A DNA stretch of 64,000 bases from Myxococcales bacterium (lineage in GTDB: Bacteria; Myxococcota_A; UBA9042): NCBI GenBank assembly GCA_023954815.1, contig JAGSHB010000008.1, forward strand, positions 1-64,000, read 5' to 3'. Below the pieces are notes generated by a model that saw nothing but the letters and a program-made list of their open reading frames with translations, was not told the DNA's origin and made no database searches. Positions 56,128 to 64,000 of this stretch are shown here, one piece after another. The stretch's first letter is position 1. Every line of letters begins with the position of its first letter. The translations under genes and the position numbers were made by a program.

Positions 56128-56925
56128 ATGAGCAATGCCCTGCACCCCATCGAGGCCAGCGAGCTGCATGCCCGTCGTGAGCGTGTCTTTCTCGTCCTCT
56201 CGGGTTTGTTCCTCGGCTCCCTGACGATGCTGAACATCCTCGGCATCACGCGTTTTGTGGATCTGTCTTTCGACCTGGGTTCGGTCCACGTGCCTTTTTC
56301 GCTCGCAATCGGTGTGCTGCCCTATCCGTTGACGTTTCTGTGTACCGACTTTATCAGTGAAATCTATGGCAAAAAGCGCGCGAACAGCTTGGTCTGGATG
56401 GGGCTGCTGCTCAACGTGTGGGTGATGTTCATCCTGTGGCTGGGGGGGATTTTGCCTGGCTTTGAGACGCTCGATGCAGCTGGTCAAGTGCCGAAAGACG
56501 CCGCTGGGCGGCTCCCGGTGTTCTTTGAACTGCGCGAGCTGGCCTTTGGTGCCGTGGCTGCGTCGATGGTTGCCTATCTCGCAGCGCAATTTTGCGACGT
56601 GCACGTCTTTCACTTTCTCAAGCGGCTGACCGGTGGTCGACATCTTTGGCTCAGAAACAATCTCTCGACGCTGACCAGCCAACTGGTCGACTCGGTCGCG
56701 GTCATTTTGGTCACGCACTTCGTTGCCCACGCCTTGCCCATCAAGACTGATGAGCCCCTGTGGCCGCAGTTGTTGGTGTTCATCGCATCTGGGTACGTCT
56801 TCAAGGCCACCGCGGCGCTACTCGATACCGGGCCCTTTTATTTCGGCGTGAAAATCTTGAGTCGTTACCTGCAGATCGATCCGAGCCAGGAGCATGATGC
56901 AGACCGCGAGGAGACGCAGTTGTAG
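56128..56925 (+). CDS. YhhQ-family (queuosine precursor/VUT) transporter
   Basis: LPYPLTFLCTDFISEIYGKKRANSLVWMG; FGAVAASMVAYLAAQFCDVHVFHFLKRLTGGRHLWLRNNLSTLTSQLVDSVAV. Confidence 0.9.
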   Translation: MSNALHPIEASELHARRERVFLVLSGLFLGSLTMLNILGITRFVDLSFDLGSVHVPFSLAIGVLPYPLTFLCTDFISEIYGKKRANSLVWMGLLLNVWVMFILWLGGILPGFETLDAAGQVPKDAAGRLPVFFELRELAFGAVAASMVAYLAAQFCDVHVFHFLKRLTGGRHLWLRNNLSTLTSQLVDSVAVILVTHFVAHALPIKTDEPLWPQLLVFIASGYVFKATAALLDTGPFYFGVKILSRYLQIDPSQEHDADREETQL

Positions 56926-57036
56926 TTGACCGTTGGGTCAGCTTGTCTCCGCTGCGTTGGCGTGGGGTCGCCCATCCGCTAGCCTACCGCGAACGCTCAC
57001 CATGACCCGCGTACCGTCACGAAGAGGTAGCAAGCC

Positions 57037-58800
57037 ATGCCCACAAACCAGTTCGACAGCACCCACGTGACCCTGACGCTGCACGATGTCATGAAGCAAC
57101 TGTCGGAGGCGCCGACCGGGCTGGGCCGCTTCGCGAAGGCGCTGAAGATCCAAAAGCCGAAGTGGCGAGCGAGCGTTGCTGCGCTGCTCGGTGTGCCCAA
57201 CAAGAAACATGCACCGGTCGCGGCACTAGCACTCGATGTGCGCACGACGTTGCTCACAGACGTTGATCCAGATGACCGGTGCTTCCTCATTTTTTCGGGT
57301 CGTTTTGACGAATACCGGCTGTCGGTACGTGCGGCGATTCGCCTGCAGGGCGATCTAGTCGGCTATATGCCACTTCTCTCGCCCCTCGATGACCCTTTTC
57401 TCAACAAGAGCGCCTACCAGCGTGCGTCGCCCAAACGCACGTCCGTTGACCACCTGGACAATCCAACCGCGTCATCGCACATGGCGCCGCGTGAGGGCAG
57501 TGAGGTCCGGACGGCTGTTCCCACCGTCGTTATCGCTGTGGACGGCAAGCGCTTTCGCGAAAGGTTGGAGACGGACCCAATTCTCGCCCGCGTGATGCTG
57601 CACTACATGGCGGAACACGGCGGAGATTACCTCGACGACCAGCATCAGTACGATGAAGCGTTCGAGCAGTACTTTCCAGGACGTAGCGGCATGCTGACGC
57701 CGCCGCCCTACGATGTGCGCGCCGCCAACATGCGGATCTTCTTCTGCAAAAAACCTACCGACCCGCATCTGCTCAAGGAGCTGCTCCCACCGGGCTCCCA
57801 TTGGCTCCCTGGCTGCGATTTCTATCTTTTGGTGTGCACCCAGATGAGAGGCATTGCCCCCCAATACAGTCTTGAGGCGTCGTTCGACTACGACGAAGTT
57901 GCGGTCTTTGTGCCGTCGCTGCATCTGCCCTGGCCATCGGTGTTTTTCCATGTGCCCGCCATGTTCCCGGACAACATCATGGCCATCTACATGGGGCGGG
58001 AGATTCTGGGACTGCCCAAACGGCGGTCGGCCAACTTCTGCGAGGAGTTCGTGGATTCAGACGAAGGGCTTTGGCGCTTCTTGATGCGACGGATGCTGTC
58101 GAAACAGGCGCGTGAGCGACAGACCTCGCTGTCCGTGCACAAACCCAAGCAGGTGGATGTGCTCGACGCCCGCTGGCGTGTGGTGAAACCCGCCGATGAG
58201 GAAGCTCGACTGATCGAGTTGGTCCAAGCGATGCTGGGCGAGCTGCTCCCGGAGGTCGTCGCCGACAAATTGGAGGGGCCGTTTGGGGAGCTGTTCGGCG
58301 AGGTTCTCACGCAGAGCGACAAGCTGGAGGGCGACGGGCCACTTCTCAGCAAGCTCGCCGATCGATTGAACCGTCTCCTACCGAAGCTGCCAGCTGGCTT
58401 GCGCAGCATTCAGGCGACGGCTTGGAAGCGGATCTTTGCTCCTGAAGTCGAAAATGACAGTGATGGGGAGCAGCGGTGGAAGCGAAAGGACTTCGAGGTT
58501 GACGGTATCGTCGCCACGCCGTTTCCCATCAAGAAGATCCATAAGCTAGAACTCATCGACGCGTCGGAGGAGCACGGCGGTGGGGTATTCTCCAACAACG
58601 GGTTCGTGATCCCCGATGTCGAACTCATCAGCCCCATCGGGATCCACGCCAGCGTGCACATGGGGCTCAATCCGGGGCGTGAGTTGCATAACTACCGGAT
58701 CGATCCGTTCACGTTGACGCGCAAGCGCCGAAATCGGTTGGCCTGGGGGCCACATGGTTGCGATGCGGACGAAGCGCCAGACAAGACCGGCGCCAGATAA
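57037..58800 (+). CDS. Large protein with acetoacetate-decarboxylase-like region
   Basis: MAIYMGREILGLPKRRSANF resembles the 'GREIxGxPKK' region of ADC-like proteins; remainder unrecognised. Confidence 0.5.
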   Translation: MPTNQFDSTHVTLTLHDVMKQLSEAPTGLGRFAKALKIQKPKWRASVAALLGVPNKKHAPVAALALDVRTTLLTDVDPDDRCFLIFSGRFDEYRLSVRAAIRLQGDLVGYMPLLSPLDDPFLNKSAYQRASPKRTSVDHLDNPTASSHMAPREGSEVRTAVPTVVIAVDGKRFRERLETDPILARVMLHYMAEHGGDYLDDQHQYDEAFEQYFPGRSGMLTPPPYDVRAANMRIFFCKKPTDPHLLKELLPPGSHWLPGCDFYLLVCTQMRGIAPQYSLEASFDYDEVAVFVPSLHLPWPSVFFHVPAMFPDNIMAIYMGREILGLPKRRSANFCEEFVDSDEGLWRFLMRRMLSKQARERQTSLSVHKPKQVDVLDARWRVVKPADEEARLIELVQAMLGELLPEVVADKLEGPFGELFGEVLTQSDKLEGDGPLLSKLADRLNRLLPKLPAGLRSIQATAWKRIFAPEVENDSDGEQRWKRKDFEVDGIVATPFPIKKIHKLELIDASEEHGGGVFSNNGFVIPDVELISPIGIHASVHMGLNPGRELHNYRIDPFTLTRKRRNRLAWGPHGCDADEAPDKTGAR

Positions 58801-58872
58801 CCTCACGCGAAACCCTTGAGCGTCACGCGAGGCCATCTGACAGTCGCTTCGGCGTCGCCGGGAGCGGAAGAG

Positions 58873-59301
58873 CTAGACTGCCTGAGCCGAGATCGGCGCA
58901 CGGACACGGCGCTGAGGTACAGCGCTACTGGCGAGACGACGACTGGCCGGGCGCATCCCCCAACTCACAGCGGCGATGGCCAGCAGAACCAGCGGCGTGA
59001 GGATGAGACCAGCACCATCGCCGACGGCAAAGTGGCTGGCCGATGCGCCGATGAGGTCAAATGCGATGCCAGCGTAGGCCCACTCCTTCAGCCGCCCTAG
59101 ACCGGGGGCCAACAGCGCTGGCACAGAGAGCAACTTCCAGACGCCCAAGATGGTCGCGACATACAGCGGGAAGCCGAGGTGCGTCATGTTCTGAACCATT
59201 TCCGGTGGCTGGATGATGTGCATGACACCTGCGAGGGCGATGGGCAATGTGATGAGGGCGGTAGCCAGCCAGTAGATGATTGTGCGGGTCTTGGCGTTCA
59301 T
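58873..59301 (-). CDS. DoxX-like membrane protein
   Basis: MNAKTRTIIYWLATALITLPIALAGVMHIIQPPEMVQNMTHLGFPLYVATILGVWKLLSV. Confidence 0.85.
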   Translation of the reverse strand: MNAKTRTIIYWLATALITLPIALAGVMHIIQPPEMVQNMTHLGFPLYVATILGVWKLLSVPALLAPGLGRLKEWAYAGIAFDLIGASASHFAVGDGAGLILTPLVLLAIAAVSWGMRPASRRLASSAVPQRRVRAPISAQAV

Positions 59302-59409
59302 GACGGTCTCCTTGCTGAAAAAGCGCTCGCCAGGCCGCTCCAGTTCTGGAGGGTTGCGGCCATGCCGCGAGTGCCTTATTACTGAAACACGAGACAAAAA
59401 TGAAACAAG

Positions 59410-60396
59410 ATGGAGTTTTTGGTCATGATTGGTGCAAATGCGTTACAGGTTCGAGCTGCCGACGCCTCCGCCCTCAGCGAGGGCTTGGTCGAATTCGTTG
59501 CTATTGTGGAAGCGGGCAGCCTCACTGGGGCTGCTGATGCCCTGGGACTCCCGCGGCCGACGCTCAGCCGGCGCTTGTCTCGATTGGAGGAGCGCATGGC
59601 GGTGCGGCTCTTTCACCGGACGACACGCAAGCTGACGCCGACGCCTGGTGGCACGGAGTTGTATCGGCGCGCGCGGCCCATTGTCGACGCGACCCGTGAG
59701 GCGTGGGACGCGGTCAGACGTATGGATGATGTGCCCCGCGGCTTGCTGCGTATCTCGGGACCGCCGGGCGGTGGTGGCGCGATGATGGGAGACCTGATCA
59801 CCCGCTATTTGGCGGAAAACCCGGAGGTGCAGGTTGCTCTGGAGACGTCAGCCCGTCACGTGGACCTCGCCGCGGAGGGGTTCGATGTGGCCATTCGTGC
59901 TGGAATCGTGCGCGACGAGAGTCTGATCGGACGCCATCTTTGGCAGAGCCGTCTCATGGCGGTGGCGAGTCCGGCCTACCTCAAGGTCAACGGTCGGCCG
60001 ACCACGCCAGCGGATCTGGCCGGGCATAATTGCGTGGTGAGCTACGAAATGGGCAAGCGACCGGGGCGCAGTTGGCCGCTGCTCGATGGCGGCTCGGTCG
60101 AGATCGACGGTCGCATCGCCACCAACGACATGGGGTTGAGCATGCACGCAGCCCTATCCCATCAGGCTATTGCGATGGTGCCTGAGGCTTTTGCCGGCGA
60201 GTTGATTACGCGGGGCAAAATCGAGCGTGTGCTGCCCGACCAAGTGGGCGCGCTGTCGCCGATTACCATCGTCTATCCCGAGCGTGAATTCCTGCTGCCG
60301 AAGGTGCGGGCGTTTGTGGATCTAGCCGTCGAGATCATGCGTGAGCTCGGGCCGAAGTTGGGTAACCCGCTTCAGCCCAAGTGCGAGGGGGACTAG
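59410..60396 (+). CDS. LysR-family transcriptional regulator
   Basis: FVAIVEAGSLTGAADALGLPRPTLSRRLSRLEERMAVRLFHRTTRKLTPTPGG; substrate-binding domain; divergent to DoxX. Confidence 0.95.
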   Translation: MEFLVMIGANALQVRAADASALSEGLVEFVAIVEAGSLTGAADALGLPRPTLSRRLSRLEERMAVRLFHRTTRKLTPTPGGTELYRRARPIVDATREAWDAVRRMDDVPRGLLRISGPPGGGGAMMGDLITRYLAENPEVQVALETSARHVDLAAEGFDVAIRAGIVRDESLIGRHLWQSRLMAVASPAYLKVNGRPTTPADLAGHNCVVSYEMGKRPGRSWPLLDGGSVEIDGRIATNDMGLSMHAALSHQAIAMVPEAFAGELITRGKIERVLPDQVGALSPITIVYPEREFLLPKVRAFVDLAVEIMRELGPKLGNPLQPKCEGD

Positions 60397-61098
60397 GTGG
60401 CGAACGTCGTGACGGGGACGTCGATTGATATTGCACCGCCCAGGGCTTGGCTCACCGGGTTTGGTCCTTTTCCGGGGGTGCCAGACAATCCGAGCGCGGC
60501 CGTCGTGCGTGCGCTGACCGGCTCACCGGAAGGGCGTTGGGCAGGAAGGGGGACGATCTTGCCTGTGCGATTCGCCGGCACCGCCGAACGGTTGCGGCCG
60601 ATCTACGCGGCGGGTGAACCGCGGGTTGTCATCCACCTGGGCGTAGCTGGGCGTCGGCGTCTGATCTGTGTCGAGCGCGGCGCGCGCAACCGAGTCGACC
60701 CGAGTCTGCCGGATGCGGTGGGTCAGCTGGCGACGCAATCACGCTGCAGCGATGCCCAACCCGCAGCCAGTCGCTTGCACACACAGCTACCCGTACATCA
60801 TTTGGTTGCTGGGCTACGCCGGGCTGGATTTGGCGCACGTGTGTCCGAGGATGCCGGCACGTACGTGTGTAATTACAGCTACTATCACGCGTTAGCAGAA
60901 CAGCGCCGAGGGGCTGCCGAGGCGCTCTTTGTTCACATCCCGCCGATAGGGGCCACGGATGCGCAGACGGGGCAGTCGTGGACCCTTGAGCGATTGGTGG
61001 AGGCGACGAAGCTGTTGTGCGTGTCAGTTGAATCTTTGGGCTGTCGGTCTGCGCCGAATTCAGGCTATTCGATTGCAAAAATACGTCGGAAAGGCTGA
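60397..61098 (+). CDS. Pyroglutamyl-peptidase I-like (C15) protein
   Basis: LTGFGPFPGVPDNPSA, VIHLGVAG, SEDAGTYVCNYSYYHAL, FVHIPPIG; GTG start directly after the LysR stop. Confidence 0.85.
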   Translation: MANVVTGTSIDIAPPRAWLTGFGPFPGVPDNPSAAVVRALTGSPEGRWAGRGTILPVRFAGTAERLRPIYAAGEPRVVIHLGVAGRRRLICVERGARNRVDPSLPDAVGQLATQSRCSDAQPAASRLHTQLPVHHLVAGLRRAGFGARVSEDAGTYVCNYSYYHALAEQRRGAAEALFVHIPPIGATDAQTGQSWTLERLVEATKLLCVSVESLGCRSAPNSGYSIAKIRRKG

Positions 61099-61108
61099 AC
61101 TTGCACGA

Positions 61109-61133
61109 TTTCGCAAACTGCCTGGCACTTTGC
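61109..61133. repeat. REP-like hairpin, diverged copy
   Basis: TTTCGCAAA-CTGCCTGGCAC-TTTGC: loop conserved, stem GTGAA/TTCAC replaced by GCAAA/TTTGC. Confidence 0.65.
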
Positions 61134-61166
61134 AGAGGCGGCATTGGCAACGAGGCAGGGGACGCT

Positions 61167-62414
61167 ATGACCGAGGATCCCAATAGCGAAGCGCCCGTGA
61201 TCGAAGAGGCTCTGGCCGCCTTTGAGTTTGCTCCCGAGGTCGATCGCGGCCCGGGCGCGATTCCGCCGCCACCTCCGCCGCCACCTCCCGCCGCAGTTGC
61301 CCCGTTGCCGCCCATCGCAGCCACCCCGTTGGTGACCGCTGCGCCGCCCGCCACACGGACGCTGCCGTTCGTCTTCACCGGCACCGGCGCCGAGTATTTC
61401 CGTATCTGGATCGTCAACGTGGTGCTGTCGGTCCTCACCCTCGGCGTCTACTCCGCTTGGGCCAAGTGCCGTTCGCGGCAGTATTTCTATGGGCACACCT
61501 CCCTCGACGGCAGCGCGTTCGAATACCTCGCCGATCCGCTGCAGATCCTCAAAGGTCGGATCATCGTCGCCTTCATTTTGGGCCTGCTGGTCGCCGCGGA
61601 GGCTCTGTCGCCGGTCGTCTACCTGCTACTGCTCGGCGCGTTGGTGCTGGCGACGCCGCTGCTCATGGTCAGCGCTTTTCGCTTCAACGCACGCAACTCC
61701 GCTTGGCGCAATGTACGTTTTGGGTTTGAGGGCACGGTAGAACAGGCCTACAAGACCTACCTCAACATCGTTGGGCTCAGCATGCTGACCTGCGGCTTGG
61801 CTGCGCCGTACACCCAATGGCTGTGGAGCGAGTTCATCGTCGGAAAGCACAGGTTCGGCGATGAGACCCTCTCCTGGCGCACAAAGGCGAATGACTTCAT
61901 CACGCTGTACATCTACATGGTGCCGATGAGCATCGCCCTGTACGTCCTACTTTTCGGCGGCATCACGGTTGCCACCGCCGGAGCTCAGTTGTTTGCGGGC
62001 GACGCGGCTCCTGCCGATACGTCCGGCGGGGCAGGCGCAGCGATGAGCGCCATGATGATGGTCGTCATGGGGCTGTTTTACGCCCTTGTCACGATTCCGA
62101 CCGCGTTCTTTCGAGCACGCATGGCCAATCTCGTGCTGGGGGGCATCGGTTTGGGGCCTCATGAGCTTCGCTCCGAGCAGAAGTTCGGCGAGCTCTTGAA
62201 GGTCTATCTTCTCAACATCGTCACGCTGGTCTTTTCCCTTGGCCTCGCGTGGCCGTGGGCGAAGGTGCGCTTGGTCGCCTACCGCAACTCGCGGCTGTCC
62301 TGCCTAGCGCAAGGCGAGCTGGTCATGCGTGCAGGCGCAGCGCACGACGCGGGCGACGGAATCGGTGACGCGGCTTTGGATCTCGGCGATTTGGACCTCG
62401 ACCTTGGCTTCTAG
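61167..62414 (+). CDS. DUF898 (YjgN-like) membrane protein
   Basis: FVFTGTGAEYFRIWIVNVVLSVLTLGVYSAWAKCRSRQYFYGHTSLDGSAFEY; poly-Pro N-terminal linker. Confidence 0.9.
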   Translation: MTEDPNSEAPVIEEALAAFEFAPEVDRGPGAIPPPPPPPPPAAVAPLPPIAATPLVTAAPPATRTLPFVFTGTGAEYFRIWIVNVVLSVLTLGVYSAWAKCRSRQYFYGHTSLDGSAFEYLADPLQILKGRIIVAFILGLLVAAEALSPVVYLLLLGALVLATPLLMVSAFRFNARNSAWRNVRFGFEGTVEQAYKTYLNIVGLSMLTCGLAAPYTQWLWSEFIVGKHRFGDETLSWRTKANDFITLYIYMVPMSIALYVLLFGGITVATAGAQLFAGDAAPADTSGGAGAAMSAMMMVVMGLFYALVTIPTAFFRARMANLVLGGIGLGPHELRSEQKFGELLKVYLLNIVTLVFSLGLAWPWAKVRLVAYRNSRLSCLAQGELVMRAGAAHDAGDGIGDAALDLGDLDLDLGF

Positions 62415-63474
62415 CGCTACCAACCACCGCCCCCTCTCGGTGGCCGGCACCTGGTTTTCCGGCGAGTCGACCGCTGGCGTCGAGGTCGTGCTGCGTTGGG
62501 ACGGGCAGGGCTCCATCACTCTCGATGGCGTCCCAGGCGGTCGCCAGTTCGACGTCGCAACGATGGTCATCTCCGCCCCCATCGGCGCGACACCCCGCTC
62601 GATACACTTTGGCGGCAGGGGCAAGCTGCGATCGACGGATTTCGCGGCAGTTGTGGCGCTCGAGCGTGCCACCGGGCGCGGCCAAGGCGGTCACTGGCTC
62701 GATCGCATGGAGGCTAGCTGGACCTTGGCGGCGCTGTTTGTCGTGCTTCTGGTCGTCGGCTCCGCGGCAGGGTTCAAGTGGGGCGTGCCGTGGGTGGCCA
62801 ATGAAGCTGCCATGGCGTTGCCGGCCAGCGCGGTGGAGCAGATCGGTCAGGGGACCTTGGTCTTGCTCGACGAGACGATGTTGAAGCCGTCCAAGCTGAA
62901 ACCCGCTCGCCAATCGGAGCTGCGCCAGACGTTTGCCCAACTCAAGCGCCGCTACGACCACCTGCCGCTCAAGCTGTTGTTCCGTCGCGGCATCGGCCCC
63001 AACGCCTTCGCGCTGCCCGATGGCACTGTCCTGCTGACCGACGAGTTGGCGGCCCTGTCGACCGACGATCGCCAGCTCATCGCCGTGCTTGCCCATGAAA
63101 TTGGCCACGTGCATCACCGCCATGGGGTTCGCATGGCCATCGAGGGCACAGCTGTGAGCATCGCGGTCGCTGTCTTTCTTGGTGATGTCTCGGACCTCGG
63201 CGTGGTCACCGCTGGCATGCCCGCCGCGGTCGTGCAGGCGCAGTTCTCGCAAGGGCACGAGACCGAGGCGGACACCTTCGCGCTGGAGACGTTGATGCAC
63301 ATCGGCGTCGCCCCCCACCACTTCTTGGACATCATGAACAAGCTGCAGGCAAAGGCTGGCACGGAGGACAAGGGCGTGCAGCGCTATTTTGCCTCTCATC
63401 CTGCAACCAGTGAGCGGGTGCGGCGTTTCGGCAAAACCGCACCGCATACCCACCTACACCCCGATTCCATGTAA
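62404..63474 (+). CDS. M48-family metallopeptidase (start uncertain)
   Basis: IAVLAHEIGHVHHRHGVRMAIEG; TM segment; overlaps the DUF898 gene end; candidate TTG start 62404. Confidence 0.88.
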   Translation: MASSATNHRPLSVAGTWFSGESTAGVEVVLRWDGQGSITLDGVPGGRQFDVATMVISAPIGATPRSIHFGGRGKLRSTDFAAVVALERATGRGQGGHWLDRMEASWTLAALFVVLLVVGSAAGFKWGVPWVANEAAMALPASAVEQIGQGTLVLLDETMLKPSKLKPARQSELRQTFAQLKRRYDHLPLKLLFRRGIGPNAFALPDGTVLLTDELAALSTDDRQLIAVLAHEIGHVHHRHGVRMAIEGTAVSIAVAVFLGDVSDLGVVTAGMPAAVVQAQFSQGHETEADTFALETLMHIGVAPHHFLDIMNKLQAKAGTEDKGVQRYFASHPATSERVRRFGKTAPHTHLHPDSM

Positions 63475-63595
63475 CGAAATCACCTCGTGCCGGCTCTGAG
63501 CTACGGGTGTCGGGTTGTGCGAGTTACGTGCTTCCGTCCCATAACCAGCGACGTCGTGGCCAGCCACGCGGTCTGCACATCACTCGAGTGGTCAC

Positions 63596-64000
63596 ATGAA
63601 GACACCGCATTCCGTCAAAACGCTCGCTCTCGTTGCGGCGTTCACGCTGGTCGCAACCGCCGGCTGCTCAGCCGATGGCGCTCGTGAGAACAACACGGAC
63701 GCTCAGAGCACGATGGACAGCGCCGCCACTGCCGACATGAGTGTGGGCGAAGATGGCACGGAGCAAAATGATACGGGGCAGGATGACGCCGGGCAGGATG
63801 ATGCCGGGCAGGATGTCGCCACAGAACTAGACGGCGGAGTGACGGACGCTACCACCGTCGGCGAGGAACCCTACGACGCCAAGCTGAAGCTCCCACAGAC
63901 GATGTTTGCGTACGCGAACCAGCCGCTTCCTGCCCACTTCAAGACAGAGACCATGGGGATGCATGGCCAGACGGCCCTGGTCGACGACGACAACACGCCC
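63596..64000 (+). CDS. Lipoprotein, 3' end outside window, possibly cytochrome-c-peroxidase/MauG-like
   Basis: ATG 63596 open to window end; lipobox LVATAGC; low-complexity Asp/Gly linker with 15-nt repeats. The C-terminal part seen (MFAYANQPLPAHFKTE...DDDNTP) only weakly suggests a CCP/MauG N-terminus. Confidence 0.55.
   Translation, partial: MKTPHSVKTLALVAAFTLVATAGCSADGARENNTDAQSTMDSAATADMSVGEDGTEQNDTGQDDAGQDDAGQDVATELDGGVTDATTVGEEPYDAKLKLPQTMFAYANQPLPAHFKTETMGMHGQTALVDDDNTP

Overview
High-GC bacterial chromosome segment, probably from a Myxococcota/deltaproteobacterial-type organism. That inference rests on the many Cys-rich lipoproteins, an HslVU pair, a Ser/Thr kinase and a GAF/PAS/GGDEF protein. 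About 41 credible CDSs were found. Confidently recognised genes include ygeW-ygeY, a GT2-radical SAM pair, hslVU, moaB, an HrpA-like helicase, a REC-MBL fusion, a 12-heme-site cytochrome c lipoprotein, a GGDEF protein, htpG, an LTA-synthase-like sulfatase, a YhhQ-family transporter, a LysR regulator, a pyroglutamyl peptidase and an M48 peptidase. No tRNA, rRNA, CRISPR array or transposase was recognised. The most interesting signals are: (1) a ~170-nt multi-hairpin repeat present twice in opposite orientation (19053-19222 and 30396-30564), each copy directly 3' of a gene, with a compensatory stem change; (2) a REP-like hairpin family around a conserved 'CGCCTGGCAC' loop (15167, 49418, 49473, 61109), also with compensatory stem changes; (3) a tandemly duplicated HExxH protein of unknown family (25443-27587); (4) a -1 frameshift that splits the N-terminus of the GAF/GGDEF protein near 34150; (5) a hairpin sequestering the ygeW ribosome-binding site; (6) a pair of paralogous orphan proteins (53663-55093) with related upstream motifs. 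Everything was read by eye from the sequence and supplied ORFs; no database search was run.
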